From assembly GCA_009760855.2 (NCBI GenBank), contig WPIO01000052.1, positions 1,355,001 to 1,419,000 of the forward strand: 64,000 bases of DNA, given 5' to 3'. Of this stretch, positions 32,770-44,179 are shown one piece after another. The notes beneath the pieces were generated by a model. It was not told the origin of the DNA. It did no database searches and worked only from the letters and a program-made list of their open reading frames with translations. This DNA is from Cristatella mucedo. Taxonomy: Eukaryota; Bryozoa; Phylactolaemata; Cristatellidae. How positions within the stretch are numbered: position 1 is the first letter of the stretch; each line of letters opens with the position of its first letter. Position numbers and translations under genes: made by a program.

Positions 32770-35080
32770 AATTGCACCACGCGAATTAAGTTAAGCACTG
32801 TAAAGCATGCCGAGTGACAAAGTAATGATGGCCTGGCACTTTGCTATGGATGTGCTGCGTCAACGTCGTACGATAGGAGAAGCTTACAGAGGCACTCATC
32901 AGCTAACGTGCGAAAATATCAAGCCCCACTACTTATGCTTTTACTCTCAACATAACAATAATACACCTATTTTCTATTGAAGCGCTTGGAAAACATCTAT
33001 CCAACCAAAACCTACAGTGAACTACAGTACTTTAAAATTAAATAAATAGAGACGCAAAATCACATGTAAAATTTACCGTTGATCAGGTAAGTATTTAGCC
33101 AGTTATAATTTAACAATGCAACAAGCTACATAGTAAGCGAAGCTGTTTAAAAGTCACATGTTTTTAACTCAAAAAGCTGCAGAACTGTACTTTGAAGCAC
33201 CATGGTTCAAAAAGTTGAGACAAGTCACACACAATATAGGGATAGGTCAAATTTTTATTTGTAGGCATTTCGCTTCCGGTTCACTTGCGGGTAAGACGCG
33301 GTTTGCAGGATATGTTTTAGTGCTTTCCTTTTATGCTTAAATTGTCTAAACTTCAGATCTCATTTCTAGCATTTCTGTCTTTGGAAGGATTCCATGAACA
33401 GTAATTTGATTGTTGGATTAATCTTTTTGGTGTTTTCTCGACCTTTACCCATAAATATCATTCTCGCGAGATCCTATTTAGCAATGTTTGCTGAGCATAT
33501 TAAACAAATTTTAAAGATTTGTCGTCTCTGGCTCTCATCGAGAATACAAAGTCAATTTTTGAGCTCGCATGAAAGCTACAGACAAAATACAGGTAAATAG
33601 TAATGTATCTCTTTCATTACCTATGGCTTATGGTGTTAGTCACGACTCTCATAAAACCGACAGCGAACTGCCATCAACGAAGTTTGCTCATTGTTTATAT
33701 TCTCACTAACTAAAGGAAATTTGCCAGAAGCATGTTGGACGCTGCACGTTTACAGCAGCAGCTAATAGTTAAGTCACCTGATCGCTGATCGTGAGATCCC
33801 AGATTCATTTCCTAGTTCGAGTCAAAAGTAAGTGCGACTCGAGTTAATCAGCGAACTCTCTGACTTTGAATTCTAAAACACACCAGCGCAGTGGACACAT
33901 TTGTGAGGCAAAAGTACGACTGTGGTTTATAATAATAATATTAATAGTAATTATAGTTATAATAAATGTGTTCGTAGGCAAACAAGCGCGCCGCGTTTGT
34001 GATTAGTTAAAGACATAATCTGAGTATTTGGTGAATTCATAGTTCTGAACTATGACAAAGAACGCCTTTGCGTGATATCGCTGATGCAAATCTAAAGTCC
34101 CACTTGCCTTTACTCTAATTTGTTGACGCAGTTTTTCATAAAGAATAAATGTGAACCCCGTAAAGGGCGGCCTGACATGGAATGCCTTAATAATTTCAAT
34201 GCAAGCAGACGCATAGCAGCTCATGCTTTTTTCTAGTGCGACAAAGCAACAGAATGTTCTCAAAATGCCAGATCCATTTTCATAGAAGAAACATTGGGCA
34301 CTGGGTTTAATTTGAGAGAACATTTGGCAGACAGCTGATTTAATGAATCACTAAATAATGTGGTCATAGCTGCTGGGCCTAGCGTTTGACACTGCGCTAT
34401 GCAGTGTTCGCCAGCTGAATTCTAAGAAGCGCACGCGTGAGATTCAGGCTTCAAGCATGAAGGAATTTCGGCAGCCAAAATTGCACTGAAACGAAGCTAT
34501 AGAATACCGATTGTGACTGTCAGTAGTTGGCGCATTTTATTCGTGCGTAAAGTCAGTACTGTGAATGCATACACCTAGAGAAACCCTTCACTAGAACAGA
34601 TGAGAAGAACGCATGTACAGTTTCCATCGGTTTTTAGGGATTTTTATTTACGCGGTTCCATGAACTATGATGATAATAATAATAATAACAATGTGTTCCT
34701 CTAAAACCCTAAGATAAGTAAATTTCTTTCTAGGCCCTTTAAATCGAGCAAAAAAAGTAAAAATATTGGTATACCTGTCGAGTCTTTGAATAATCATTTT
34801 CTACCAGCATTCGTAAAAACTCGAGGATATTTTTTCATAAGATTAAGGCCAGCGTCATGCAAAGAGATACATGGATTCAGAGGGCTTTAGTTGTCGAAAC
34901 TGCGAAACTTTAAGCTCGCTCTGCCTTTAGATTCTTCAGCTGTAATCTTGCCAGAGGACGAGCTTACGAGCAATGTGGCCGTGTCGCAAATGAGTAGCTG
35001 CATTGATCAGAGAGTTGCCTTGACCTGGTCTCATCGCCTCCTCCTCGCCCGGGGCTCAACGTCGTGGAGGTAAATATAAA
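32770..35080. other. AT-rich, no gene; LINE tail relic at 34678-34745
   Basis: Short open frames only. (ATA)n-rich strings at 33930-33965 and 34670-34695; the second leads into an antisense LINE-like hairpin (AAATTTCTTTCTAGGCCC). Nothing else recognised. Confidence 0.45.
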
Positions 35081-35084
35081 TATA

Positions 35085-35215
35085 ATTCATTTGTATAGCG
35101 TCCCAAGAGAACTTAATCTCTATTCAGGTGCTTCAGATTTAGCCTCGGGGCTCGAGCCCGCGACCTCAGCCGGACCTTGTTCGGGGCGGGCACCTTAACA
35201 GCCGGACCAAAAAAG
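35085..35215 (-). mobile_element. SINE family 2 copy
   Basis: Antisense TTTGTATAGCGTCCCAAGAG tail, then GGGGCTCGAGCCCGCGACC (B box) and CTTGTTCGGGGCGGGCACC (head). Confidence 0.85.
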
Positions 35216-35597
35216 CTCGGCTGAGGAGACTCGCCGGCATGAAATTCTCTCTTTCGTATTTGCCCCAGGAGGCCACAAAGTCCAAACTTTAAAACGGCTT
35301 TGTTCTGCTTGCAAGCGCCAATCGCAAAGTTCGCCGTCCTTGGGTCGCTACGACGACGGCTAGCTGCTCGGCTGGCTATCGAGCGAGGGAGCTCCGCGCG
35401 TCACGTGACGTTGCGCCTGCGAGCTGCTAGGTCTCTCCGTCATCGATCTTCGCCCGACGGCGAAGAACGCCGAGCGAGGGCGCCCAGCTCGCATCGCATC
35501 GCTCTTCCGTGATGCGCGCGCGAGAGCGAGAGAGCGACGCGAGAGCTGCATCGTGCCCACACTGGCCGAGCCGAGCCGACGTACGCCAGCCAGCGCA

Positions 35598-35740
35598 TGC
35601 GGGCAAAAGCAGCTCGCGGTGCGACCCGCTTCTCGCGCTCCGGCGCCTCCGCCGCTCTAACTAGCTGGCGCCGACGTAGCGCGGCGGAGACGCAGGCGCG
35701 TGAGAAGCGGGTCACACCGCGAGCCGCTGCCTCCTTCCTC
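35598..35740. repeat. Imperfect inverted repeat with ~50-bp arms
   Basis: The left arm (GCGGTGCGACCCGCTTCTCG) and the reverse complement of the right arm (GCGGTGTGACCCGCTTCTCA) match over about 50 bp around a 25-bp centre. This explains why near-identical peptide frames appear on both strands. Confidence 0.8.
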
Positions 35741-36075
35741 CTTTGCGCTCGCACTTACCTAGAAGAAAACTTCGGGGCCGGCTGCAGCTCGCAGTAGATC
35801 GCGATTCCCGGTCGTCCGCCGCGCGACCACGGCTGCGGCGGCCGCCGGTCGCGAGCTCGCGACGGCTGCTTAGCAACCGCCGAGCCGGCGGGACGCCGTT
35901 CGAGAGGGCCGCAGGCAGCGCGAGCTACGGTGCTGCCGCGATAGCCGAACAAAGCTCGTGCTAGCTGAGAGTGTTTGATGCGCTGCGGGGAAAGCCGAGC
36001 GCCGCCCTACCCGGCGGCAGGCTACCGCCGCTGCCGACGCCGCTGACGCAGCCGCGGCTCCCTAGCGTCTCGAGC

Positions 36076-36077
<2 letters not shown>

Positions 36078-36122
<45 letters not shown>
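36078..36122. repeat. (GGC)n microsatellite
   Basis: About 15 GGC units. Confidence 0.95.
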
Positions 36123-36124
<2 letters not shown>

Positions 36125-36186
36125 AGCGAAGGCTTCGCGGCGGCGGCCGGGTGAGCGCAGCGGCGTCTGGTCAAACCCGAGCTGGT

Positions 36187-36318
36187 TTTGTCTAGCGGTC
36201 AAGGTGCTCGCCCCGACCAAGGTCTGACTGAGGTCGTGGGCTCGAGCCCCGAGGCACATGTGAAGCGCCTGAATAGAGATTAAGTTCTCTTGGGGCGCTA
36301 GATAAATGAAATATATAT
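36187..36318 (+). mobile_element. SINE family 2, near complete
   Basis: TTGTCTAGCGGTCAAGGTG (A-box-like), CGTGGGCTCGAGCCCC (B-box-like), GAAGCGCCTGAATAGAGAT, TAAGTTCTCTTGGGGCGC and a TAGATAAATGAAATATA tail. Confidence 0.88.
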
Positions 36319-36624
36319 AATAAATGACTTATACTACCGCGTCTGCGGGCGGCGTTTCCGGCTCGACGCGCGAGTACAGGTTTCCGCGCTTCCGCTCCGC
36401 ACTGTCGTCCGCGGCTCAGCAGTCGCGATCGAGCGGATGACCGTCGGATGACGATCACCAATAGCCTGCGGGCGATCGGCGATCGCGCAGAGCGGTGCTA
36501 CGTCTCGTGTCGCCGGCCCGGGAGGCTCGGAGGAGGAGGAGGCGACTCTTGCGTTTACGGCGCGAGGAAATGATCGAGGAAAGGAGCGGGAATCAAGAAA
36601 AGGGGCGGGGATCTAGGAACGATG

Positions 36625-36702
36625 ATAATAATAGTAACGCAGTACATTTGATGAAGCGCCCACAGAGAACTCTTCGATCTCTTCCTAGGCGCTTTACACG
36701 GA
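36625..36702 (-). repeat. LINE 3' terminal hairpin relic
   Basis: ATGATAATAATAG tail, then GAAGCGCCCACAGAGAACTC and CCTAGGCGCTTTACA: the L2-type 3' hairpin on the minus strand, without coding sequence. Confidence 0.65.
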
Positions 36703-36969
36703 AAGGAGATGGAGATCGAGGAAAGGGGTGGGGGATCGAGTGGAGGGGCTGCGAGAACGACGTACGTAGTACATGTCCTTTCCTCATTCTCGGCGATATA
36801 CCGTCGAGTTACCATTGCAAAAAATGACCGGCCGTTGGGAAAAATGTCCTGCTATCAAGTGTGATTAGACTTGGCGTCAGTAGCCGCGGCGAGACTCATC
36901 CAACCTATCGGTGGCATCATTTAAGCTAATATTAAATAACTCCAGGATATATATCAATATAAATACATT

Positions 36970-37000
36970 AGTAAATATATATATATATATATATATATGT
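36970..37000. repeat. (TA)n microsatellite
   Basis: Short TA run. Confidence 0.9.
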
Positions 37001-37120
37001 TCCATAATGTTTTTCTGTAATTTCATTCCTCACGGCTTACGAGGAACGGTCGGAAGCAGAACTCGTGCCGCCTGTTAGTCGGGCAGCGTACTACAAGTTA
37101 ATGGCGACCTCTATCGGCCC

Positions 37121-37322
37121 CTCTACTGCAGTGGTTCTCAACCTCCCGAATGCCGCGACCTTTAATGCAGTTCCTCATATTGTGGCGATCCCCAACCATA
37201 AAGCTATTGTGTGCGAAATGGTGAAATTTACCCTTTTTGATGGTCTTAGGCGACGCCGGTGAAAGGGTCGTTCGACCCCCAAAGGGGTCGCGACCCACTG
37301 GATGAGAATCGCTGCTCTACTG
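37121..37322 (+). mobile_element. SPIN-like hAT miniature element with perfect 8-bp target duplication
   Basis: Element 37129-37314 (186 bp) lies between two copies of CTCTACTG (37121-37128 and 37315-37322). It starts CAGTGGTTCTCAACC and ends GGATGAGAATCGCTG, forming inverted termini of about 15 bp. Internal sequence includes GCCGCGACC, CAGTTCCTCAT, CCCCAACCATAAA, GATGGTCTTAGGCGAC, GGGTCGTTCGACCC and GGGGTCGCGACCC. I recall these as hallmarks of SPIN, a Buster-type hAT family known for repeated horizontal transfer. The duplication has central TA, as Buster elements prefer. It has no coding capacity and would need a transposase in trans. The family name is from memory; the structure is seen directly. 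Confidence 0.85.
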
Positions 37323-37458
37323 TTTCATCCATCGGGTGTACCAAGATGGCGGACTTGCACTTGTGCACTACGAGCATGCGCAAGCCGAGACCCCGTCTAC
37401 GTGAGAGCGCCATCTCACAGCCTCAGCCAATGATAGTAATAATAACAATAACAATAAT

Positions 37459-37515
37459 TAGCATTTGTATAGCACCCTAAGATAACAAAATCTCTATTCA
37501 GACGCTTTAAAACTA
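37459..37515 (-). mobile_element. SINE family 2, 3' end only
   Basis: AGCATTTGTATAGCACCCTA and TCTCTATTCAGACGCTTTA match the antisense tail of the family. Confidence 0.65.
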
Positions 37516-37739
37516 CCTCACTGCAACAGAAGCGAAAGCAAATAGCTAACTAAAAGCAAGGAATCTTCCTTAGGAAAGCACGCAAATGCAAGCAGTTATC
37601 GTGCTAAGACAGGCATGCAAGAACGCGCAGAAGACTCACGGCCGCTGGTAATAGGAACCTACGCTAGAGCACCCCCTCAAGCATCGGTAAAATTGAGCGG
37701 GCAGGTAAAAAAGACACGTCCACTGGGGAGCTATAGAAA

Positions 37740-38640
37740 AGCGTGTCGCGGCTGTCCTCAGTCGCGACGTGCGCGCGCAGTTTTGTAACGCACAACTGCG
37801 TTGAAGACCCCAGAGGCAATAGCGGTCGCTGTGACTCGAAGCCTGACAGCAGTCGCACGAGCATGACGCGTGTGCAACGGCACGCGGCGAGTGACGTGGG
37901 GCGGTTGCTACTTGACTCCGGCACCCCGTGGCCGCTTTGCGTTAGTTGGAAACAAAAACAATGTACCCCGACACTGCCGCGGTGTTTTCACGAACAGGTC
38001 GAGATGCGCTTGAAGCTGTCTCGCCAGATACTGGCCGAGAAGTTTCGGAAGCCTGGCTAGCTGCTGTTCAAGTGCGGACTAGACGCGTTTCTGAAAACCG
38101 CGACCTTGACGACTTTGTCGCATCCCTGCCCCTTGGGCTGGCACAGTTTAGAGCTGAACCTATGGCTAGGCAAAAAAGAAGCGACTTCTGTCTGCGGTGA
38201 AAATAGGCTAGCCATTAATAATTTCGCTTTTACATAGCACTCATGCCTGCCGTCCGTGACGTCGGCACGGACGCAAACTAGCCGGCGCCGGCGACTGCAG
38301 ACGTCAGTGGAAGTTCGCTTAGAAGATAATCTCTGTTTCGAAAGGTTTCGGTGCGCCACAAGGTTACCAATCCTGAGCGACCGATCCAGATTGGAAAACC
38401 GCTGGTTGCGATCGCGTCACGACTGCACGTCGCTTTCGGGCCCCGCCCTCCGCGGGCTGCGCAACGCTACCGTGCGACCGACCGGTCTGGCCGCACGTGT
38501 CAGCAGCCGAAGAACATTCGAACGCGACGGGCCTGTCGCGGCGCCGCCGTGCGTATTTATCGTGCGGACATATTTGCGAGCGAGCGCCTGGCCAACAAAG
38601 TAACGATCGCCCTCGCATTGCATGATGCCCTAAAATGACC
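37740..38640. other. CpG-rich stretch with an unrecognised small ORF
   Basis: Rich in CpG. An ATG at 37961 opens 79 codons to 38200 (MYPDTAAVFSRTG..., balanced composition). No domain, signal peptide or clear splice site seen. Could be an exon or chance. Confidence 0.25.
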
Positions 38641-39164
38641 GAGCTTCGGGTTTGGTGCGGGTAAGCCGCGCGGCTGACCTTTGAGCCGAGTCAAATGGCC
38701 TACGTGCGCGCACTGGTACGAGATCCGCAAGACCCGGAGGACCATGTAGGCGTTGGGCGAGCTTTACGTCACATCCGGGCCTTTTAATGAGAAAGCCAGT
38801 GGCCGCGGTGCCTTTAATTGCACGCGAAAATGTGCTAGCGCGAACGGCGCAAGCAAATTAGCGCTTAACAAAGAGCGTAAAGCAGCACTAGCAATAAACA
38901 GCTGGCTCATGTTAGCCCCAGAAGGAACGACTGTGTGCGACGAAACTCATCGAGCTGCGGGTAGCGTCCGTTTCGGTAGATAGTGTCAATTCGGCGAGTT
39001 TTGAGCCCACCCCATTGAACGTACTCAGGAGAGCATCGAGGAAACGACTCACAGAGAGATGGTGGCGACGCGTTCCGAAGCATGGCGAGGGTGGCAGAAA
39101 CTTGAATGAGAATCTAGCGATTGCTAACCGCGAGCTCGCAGCTGGATGGGTGGGACGGTAATGT

Positions 39165-39975
39165 AATGTAATGTATCTTCATCTGTAACTCCACAAAGTC
39201 ATAAAGACCATTTGGGTGTTACGGAGGAGAGTTTTGTGTAGCGAACTCACAGCCTAAGCGGCTTTCGGTACGCATTCGGTAGCCGACAGACTTCGTCTCA
39301 CGCAACAAAGAGAAAGTGGGAAGCATAGCAGAGTCAGGAGAGCAGTTGTGGTAGTGAGTGGCATAGAAGTAGCAGCTCAGGACCGCTGAATATGATGTGC
39401 CATAGTCGGCAGTAGGAGAGTAGTTGTCGTTGCGTAAGAATTGTGGAAGCGAGTTCCACAGTCTAGGACCTGCAGAGCTAAAGCTTCTGTCGCCAACTGT
39501 CTTTAAGCGGAGGAATGGGACAGCTAATTTACTGTCCATACAGGACCTGAGGGCGCGAACAGGCTGAAACGGATGCAGCAGTTCAGCTAGGTATGAAGGA
39601 GCCAAGCCGTGGCGGGTCTTGTGGGTCAGCGTAAGAACTTTGCTCTTTATCCTTTGCTCAACCGGCAACTATCCTAGCTCTTCCAGCAAAGGAGACACGC
39701 GGTAAGCTGGAGCCGTCAAAAGGTGCGGGCAGACTAAACATCTCACCCTTAGGAGGTCGAGAAATTAAATAAGGCAGGGTTTAGCCTTGCTCGCTATAAA
39801 AAATTCCACTGGGGTCGTACGCGATGCCCAGCATTTTCTCGGCAACCCTCTAGCTGAGCCCATCAAAACGAGCCGATGCGTCCAGTCCTGCAAGAGTTGA
39901 AGCCGAAGAGTTTTCTCCGGCAGTCTGAAGAAAAGTGAGCTACAGTAGAATTGCCTAAAACAACTCACTAGCACG
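39165..39975 (-). mobile_element. LINE family B, minus strand
   Basis: The tail (GTAATGTAATGTAATGTATC) at 39160-39180 is antisense to ATTACAT repeats. The coding part is PVEQRIKSKVLTLTHK, GLAPSYLAELL and SAGPRLWNSLP (39219-39668), plus LPEKTLRLQLLQDWTHRLVL further 5' (to about 39975). Frame interrupted near 39670-39765. Confidence 0.82.
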
Positions 39976-39979
39976 AGCC

Positions 39980-42030
39980 ACTCTGTGGTTGAATGATGTA
40001 TTCCCTTTCCTATCTGGGCGATGTCGTTTTATTCGAGACCCAAAGGACTGACTCGAGTCTGCATACAGGCCTGAAAACCGAACTTTTCTTAGAAGATGAC
40101 AATACGATTTTGAGCACAGTCTGAAAGCTGTAGCCGTAGTGGCCTCACCCGAATACTAAAATGCTGAAGGTAGGCGTGAGTTTTTACATGCCAAAGAATA
40201 AAGAACCCATTTCTGCTATTGCCCAGCTTGAGATGGCTATCTCTGAGATGCTTGGCTGGCTGTAACTTCATTCTGTAGAAAAGATCGCAGATAAACGGCC
40301 GAGTTTGACCACCACAGCAGTGTTTATGCAACCCACGTAGGACGCGCGCTGATCCTCACGTCTTGGCCCAGGGTAAAGTGCTCGGACTTCGCGACCCAGG
40401 TCGAGCGTTTGAGACATGCTGCAATTTACTTATCAAGTTTTCTAAAGGCCTACCGAACCATAATTTTGTCAGTTTTTCGACGTTATTTCAAACTTTCGAA
40501 AGCTATTTGTTAGGTGTTTGGCTACCGAATGCGCACCGAAAGCCGCTTAGGCTGCGAGTGCGCTATAAAAAACTCTCCTGCGTAACACCCACATGGTCTT
40601 TATGACTTTGCGGAGTTACTGACGGAGATACTCAGAAGACTTGTCTCACACTTTGTTGCGCTGTGTTGTGTAAAACTTTGCGTGTGCTGTTAAGAAAGTT
40701 CGAGCGAGTAATCGTTTTTTCGGTGCTCCAGAAGGCGCCTCTGCCTCTCACATGAAACAATCTTGGAAAACGCACGGACCCATTTTTACTCTAGAGAAAT
40801 TACAGCCTGATCTCTTTCCAGTTTGCATCCATGCTGGAGACAAAAGATTCGCAACTTCAAAGGTTGGCATCGATGAATGGTTAAATATCTTGAAAAACAG
40901 ACGCTCATGAGAAATTGAGTATTGCTGAGAAAATATACGGCTATTGAAAACTGAAATTTATTTGGAATATTGCCGTAGTTTTATTTTTATCACTTAGAGT
41001 GCATGCATTAACAATTTCGGACACAGTCTTATTTCACGTGATGAGAAATTCCAGTTTCGTTACTGTATGGTAGGAAATTCTTTGTCGCCCTTTCGCTAGT
41101 AATCGTTTTTAGATCACCGCTACTGAATCGGCGAATGAGAATTAACATCGCGCTTTTCAGCAGCTAGTAGATTAATCCTATAGGCGAGAATAAGTAGTAA
41201 CTCGAAGATTCACAATTTATTCATGCGATTCTCATGCTATGACGAGCATGTACCCGCAAAAGTCGCGGGTACACAACATTCAATTGAAAAATTTAAGACC
41301 ATACATTAAAGTGCATAGCTGTGCCAAGGCTCTGACCCAACGAATCGTCGAACAACAGACCGTCGCTAAGACTGACTGTCCCTATCACGCTGTTCATTGT
41401 CATCCATTAACTGAGGGGAATTTTTCAGTAGTGAAATACGTAGCTATATATTTCACTGATTACTATCTTTCTTATCACCACAATTTAATGGTGAAGTTAA
41501 TGTTTAATTTCAGCTATGAGGATGCATGTTATCATATCACATGCAGATGAGTAAATCATCTCCTTTCGCGACACTCACCATAGCTACACCATCGCAGTAG
41601 TACTAAAAAATATTACAATTGACACAACATTAGCGTGACATCAGTGACTTGCGTTTTCGGAATCTTGACCGGACAGACGGACGGACAGATTCACTAACAT
41701 TACAGATTGTATAGGCTGATGAATGATGACTACAACGAGGTTCTCACAACTTTCTATTATGCGGTAATTTATAGACCGGTATAAATAGCACCAACGCAGG
41801 AGAAATAAGTAGCAGCCATAATTTCAGGGCACAAGTTGACCAATTAGGACAACTTTTGGAGTCACTTCATAGTTCAGGAACCACAACCAACCGCTGTGAC
41901 TGTTCGGAGTATGACTTTGAAGAACTCTTCTGTGCCGGATCTCGGATGAAATCCTAAAAGAAATTGAGGCACAAGAAATGTTGGCATTTAAAATGATGCA
42001 TGTAGATCCCATTAAATTAAAAAAATTAAA
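39980..42030. other. No gene recognised; LINE family B tail at 40510-40635
   Basis: Contains a family B 3' scrap (ACCGAATGCGCACCGAAAGC...TGGTCTTTATGACTTTG). An unrecognised 103-codon ATG frame lies at 41239-41550. Nothing else supported. Confidence 0.4.
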
Positions 42031-42035
42031 TTACA

Positions 42036-42462
42036 TACTAGCTGATTTAACAGCCTTTTTTGTATAGCGACAGAACTTTAGGACAGCATTTAGTGGGTCC
42101 CTGTGATTCGTCCTTCATGTGCTTATGCGTGCTGACACTGTGCATGCTGCCACTAACCACATTTGCATGCTGACCCTGTGCATGTCACCCCTAACCATGT
42201 TATTCATTTTGTTTGTTTGTCAAGCATGATTTTACTCACCATTCAATTGCATTTCCCTTTGCAGCAAATTTAAAGCGCCTAGAGAGAGATTAAGTTCTCT
42301 GAGGGCGATTTATTAAGTGAATTATTGTTATTATTATTCAAGGCTATCGCCACCGCTTGCAGTAGCGATAAAGGATCGCCCACCGCAGGATTTGAACCCA
42401 CGACATCGGGACCGAGGTCGTGAAAAGCAACCGCCTTACCTAGTGCGCCATCACGGCTCACC
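42036..42462 (-). mobile_element. SINE family 1 split by a LINE 3' end
   Basis: The SINE tail half (TACTAGCTGATTTAACAGCC..CGACAGAA, 42036-42072) and head half (GGCTATCGCCACCGCTTGC.. to GGCTCACC, 42342-42462) are separated by an L2-type 3' fragment. Confidence 0.85.
42073..42338 (+). mobile_element. L2-type LINE 3' end inserted in a SINE
   Basis: TTTAGGACAGCATTTAGTGG through the 3' UTR, hairpin (GCGCCTAGAGAGAGATTAAG) and TTATTATTATT tail. Confidence 0.88.
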
Positions 42463-42764
42463 GTGACATGTACAACTCTGTGTTGGTCCATGATGATTTT
42501 GCTGCAGTGATTGCTTCTCCATTCGCTAGCAGGACACGTGCACCACTTTTCTCTAAGGCAAATGATTATGCCGCAAGAGTGGCGAAATCGTCTTCGAAAA
42601 GGAGGCGTCAGTCAAATTACCTTGACATTGCTACGCTGTATCCTGTAGGTGCATTGCCGCCATAGAGGTGATATACAGATGTTCAACGATGCTCCAGAAT
42701 TTGTATCTGGACTTTTTTCCCGTCGCGACCAAAACAAACAAACGCCCACAAATACTAAGAGCAG

Positions 42765-42880
42765 CACATGGCATATGGCATACGACATATCTGTAGCGTA
42801 TATCATATAACTTGTACAGTTTATCATATAGCATAGAGCATAAAACATGTAGCATATAGCATGCAGCATGTAGCAGCTGA
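42765..42880. repeat. Imperfect ATAGCAT-type tandem repeat
   Basis: Recurring CATATGGCATA, ATATAGCATAGAGCATA and CATGTAGCATATAGCATGCAGC. Confidence 0.6.
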
Positions 42881-43352
42881 ATAGCTTGTTTTCGTCAGGC
42901 GAACAAAGGCAGAACTCATATCAAGAAGCAAAGCTCTAATGGATAGGGTCTACGAATAAAAGAGTGGCGGAGGGCAATATTTCACGCGAATGAATTAAAC
43001 GCAGCATACTCTGTTAACCAACAGGCTCTTGTAATGTGAGTCTATTTACTTCAAGATTCTTGAGATAAAGTACGTCAGCTCTTTAAAAGCAAAGTAAGAG
43101 AAGTAATCTACTTGGCATCCTTGAACAAGAGCTTTAGTAATAGTTATCATCTCACCAATGCTAAAAGCATGCAGGACGATCAGCATAAACGTTTAGTGTA
43201 AATGGGAGACTTTTGACTCACAATCTAAATCAAGGTCAGGTGTCTGTTGTTTCGCGGTGTTCCAAGCTGTAAAAAGTGATGCGGTAGCAAATATGGCTCT
43301 TTTCACATAGCTTGTTAGCAAATATTACTGTAAAATAAACAAATTAAATAAG

Positions 43353-43490
43353 CTTGGTTTGTATAGCACCCCAAGAGAACAAGAATCTCTATTCAGGCGC
43401 TTCACATATACCACGGGGCTCAAGCCCACGACTTCAGCAAGACCTTGGTCGGAGCGAGAACCTTAACCGCTGGACGAAACCGGCTTGGCA
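43353..43490 (-). mobile_element. SINE family 2, near complete
   Basis: TTTGTATAGCACCCCAAGAG, CACGGGGCTCAAGCCCACG, CCTTGGTCGGAGCGAGAACC. Lies directly left of the tandem duplicated block. Confidence 0.85.
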
Positions 43491-43639
43491 ACTGTAAAGG
43501 CTTTCAAGTTTGCCATGCATGCCTACTTCGTCAGATATTTGAGAACGAAGTTCTGCATTAAAGACAGTAAACATTGCAGTAGAAAACACCCGATATACAC
43601 GTGTATTAATAAAATTTGGTAAACATAATCTCATGCAGC

Positions 43640-44160
43640 TATAGCAAAGGTTTGTTCAATGAAAACCACCTTGAGCCACAATGACAGACTCGATGCCACC
43701 ATTGAAATGACTAAGCACGGCTTTGATCGTGTGATCCTCGTTTACGTCGGCCTTAGTGTCCCTGATGGCCGATTTCAAAAGAGTCGCTGGCATAAGGCAG
43801 CGGTTCTTCGTCTCCCTCTCGCCGACAGCGAAGGCGCAGTAGTCCGGAGGATTTACGTAAGGCGAACTAGAAGGCCAGTGCTAGGGGGTAGCGTCTGTCA
43901 GCGGTGACAGCTTTCGGCCAGCCGCTCCTCTTCGGTCACGTGCCGGCTGCTTGAGAGAAACTCAAGTCTTGCTGGAGAGCGTCTCGGCAGCCTCTTGGGA
44001 GCCACACCCCAAGCCCAAGGGTCTCGATGTAGGCGGCACATTGACCATTCGAAACACTGGACAGGCTTGACATGGCTATCTTTGTAGAGCCCAGCAAAGC
44101 ATCACCGACGAAGGATACTTGCTGTGTATAGCAGTTAGGACCGCTGTGAGGCTGGAGTAT
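43640..44160 (-). pseudogene. Tc1/mariner-superfamily transposase remnant
   Basis: On the minus strand, scrambled frames give AAYIETLG, ALQQDLSF, WPSSSPY-like and NPPDY, and end AIRDTKADVNEDH...SVIVAQGGFH. These correspond to the middle and end of IS630/mariner transposases: the AAYIETL block, the QQD catalytic Asp, WP.SPDLNP.DY, and a C-terminal Glu-Gly-Gly. Frameshifts and stops abound. Confidence 0.65.
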
Positions 44161-44179
44161 GTACGCATGTACGTGTGTA

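Larger units (their letters stand above)
35290..36560. promoter_or_regulatory. CpG-rich block, candidate bidirectional promoter region
   Basis: Dense CpG over about 1.2 kb. Contains GTCACGTGAC (35400-35409), a large imperfect palindrome (35598-35740), a (GGC)n run (36078-36122) and a SINE. A strong donor, TCTAG|GTAAGTG, lies on the minus strand near 35755, so a minus-strand 5' exon is possible. No coding domain seen. Confidence 0.4.

Noticed and set aside
35440-35797. Matching peptides on both strands (EKRV..PRAA type)
   Set aside because: Explained by the inverted repeat at 35598-35740.
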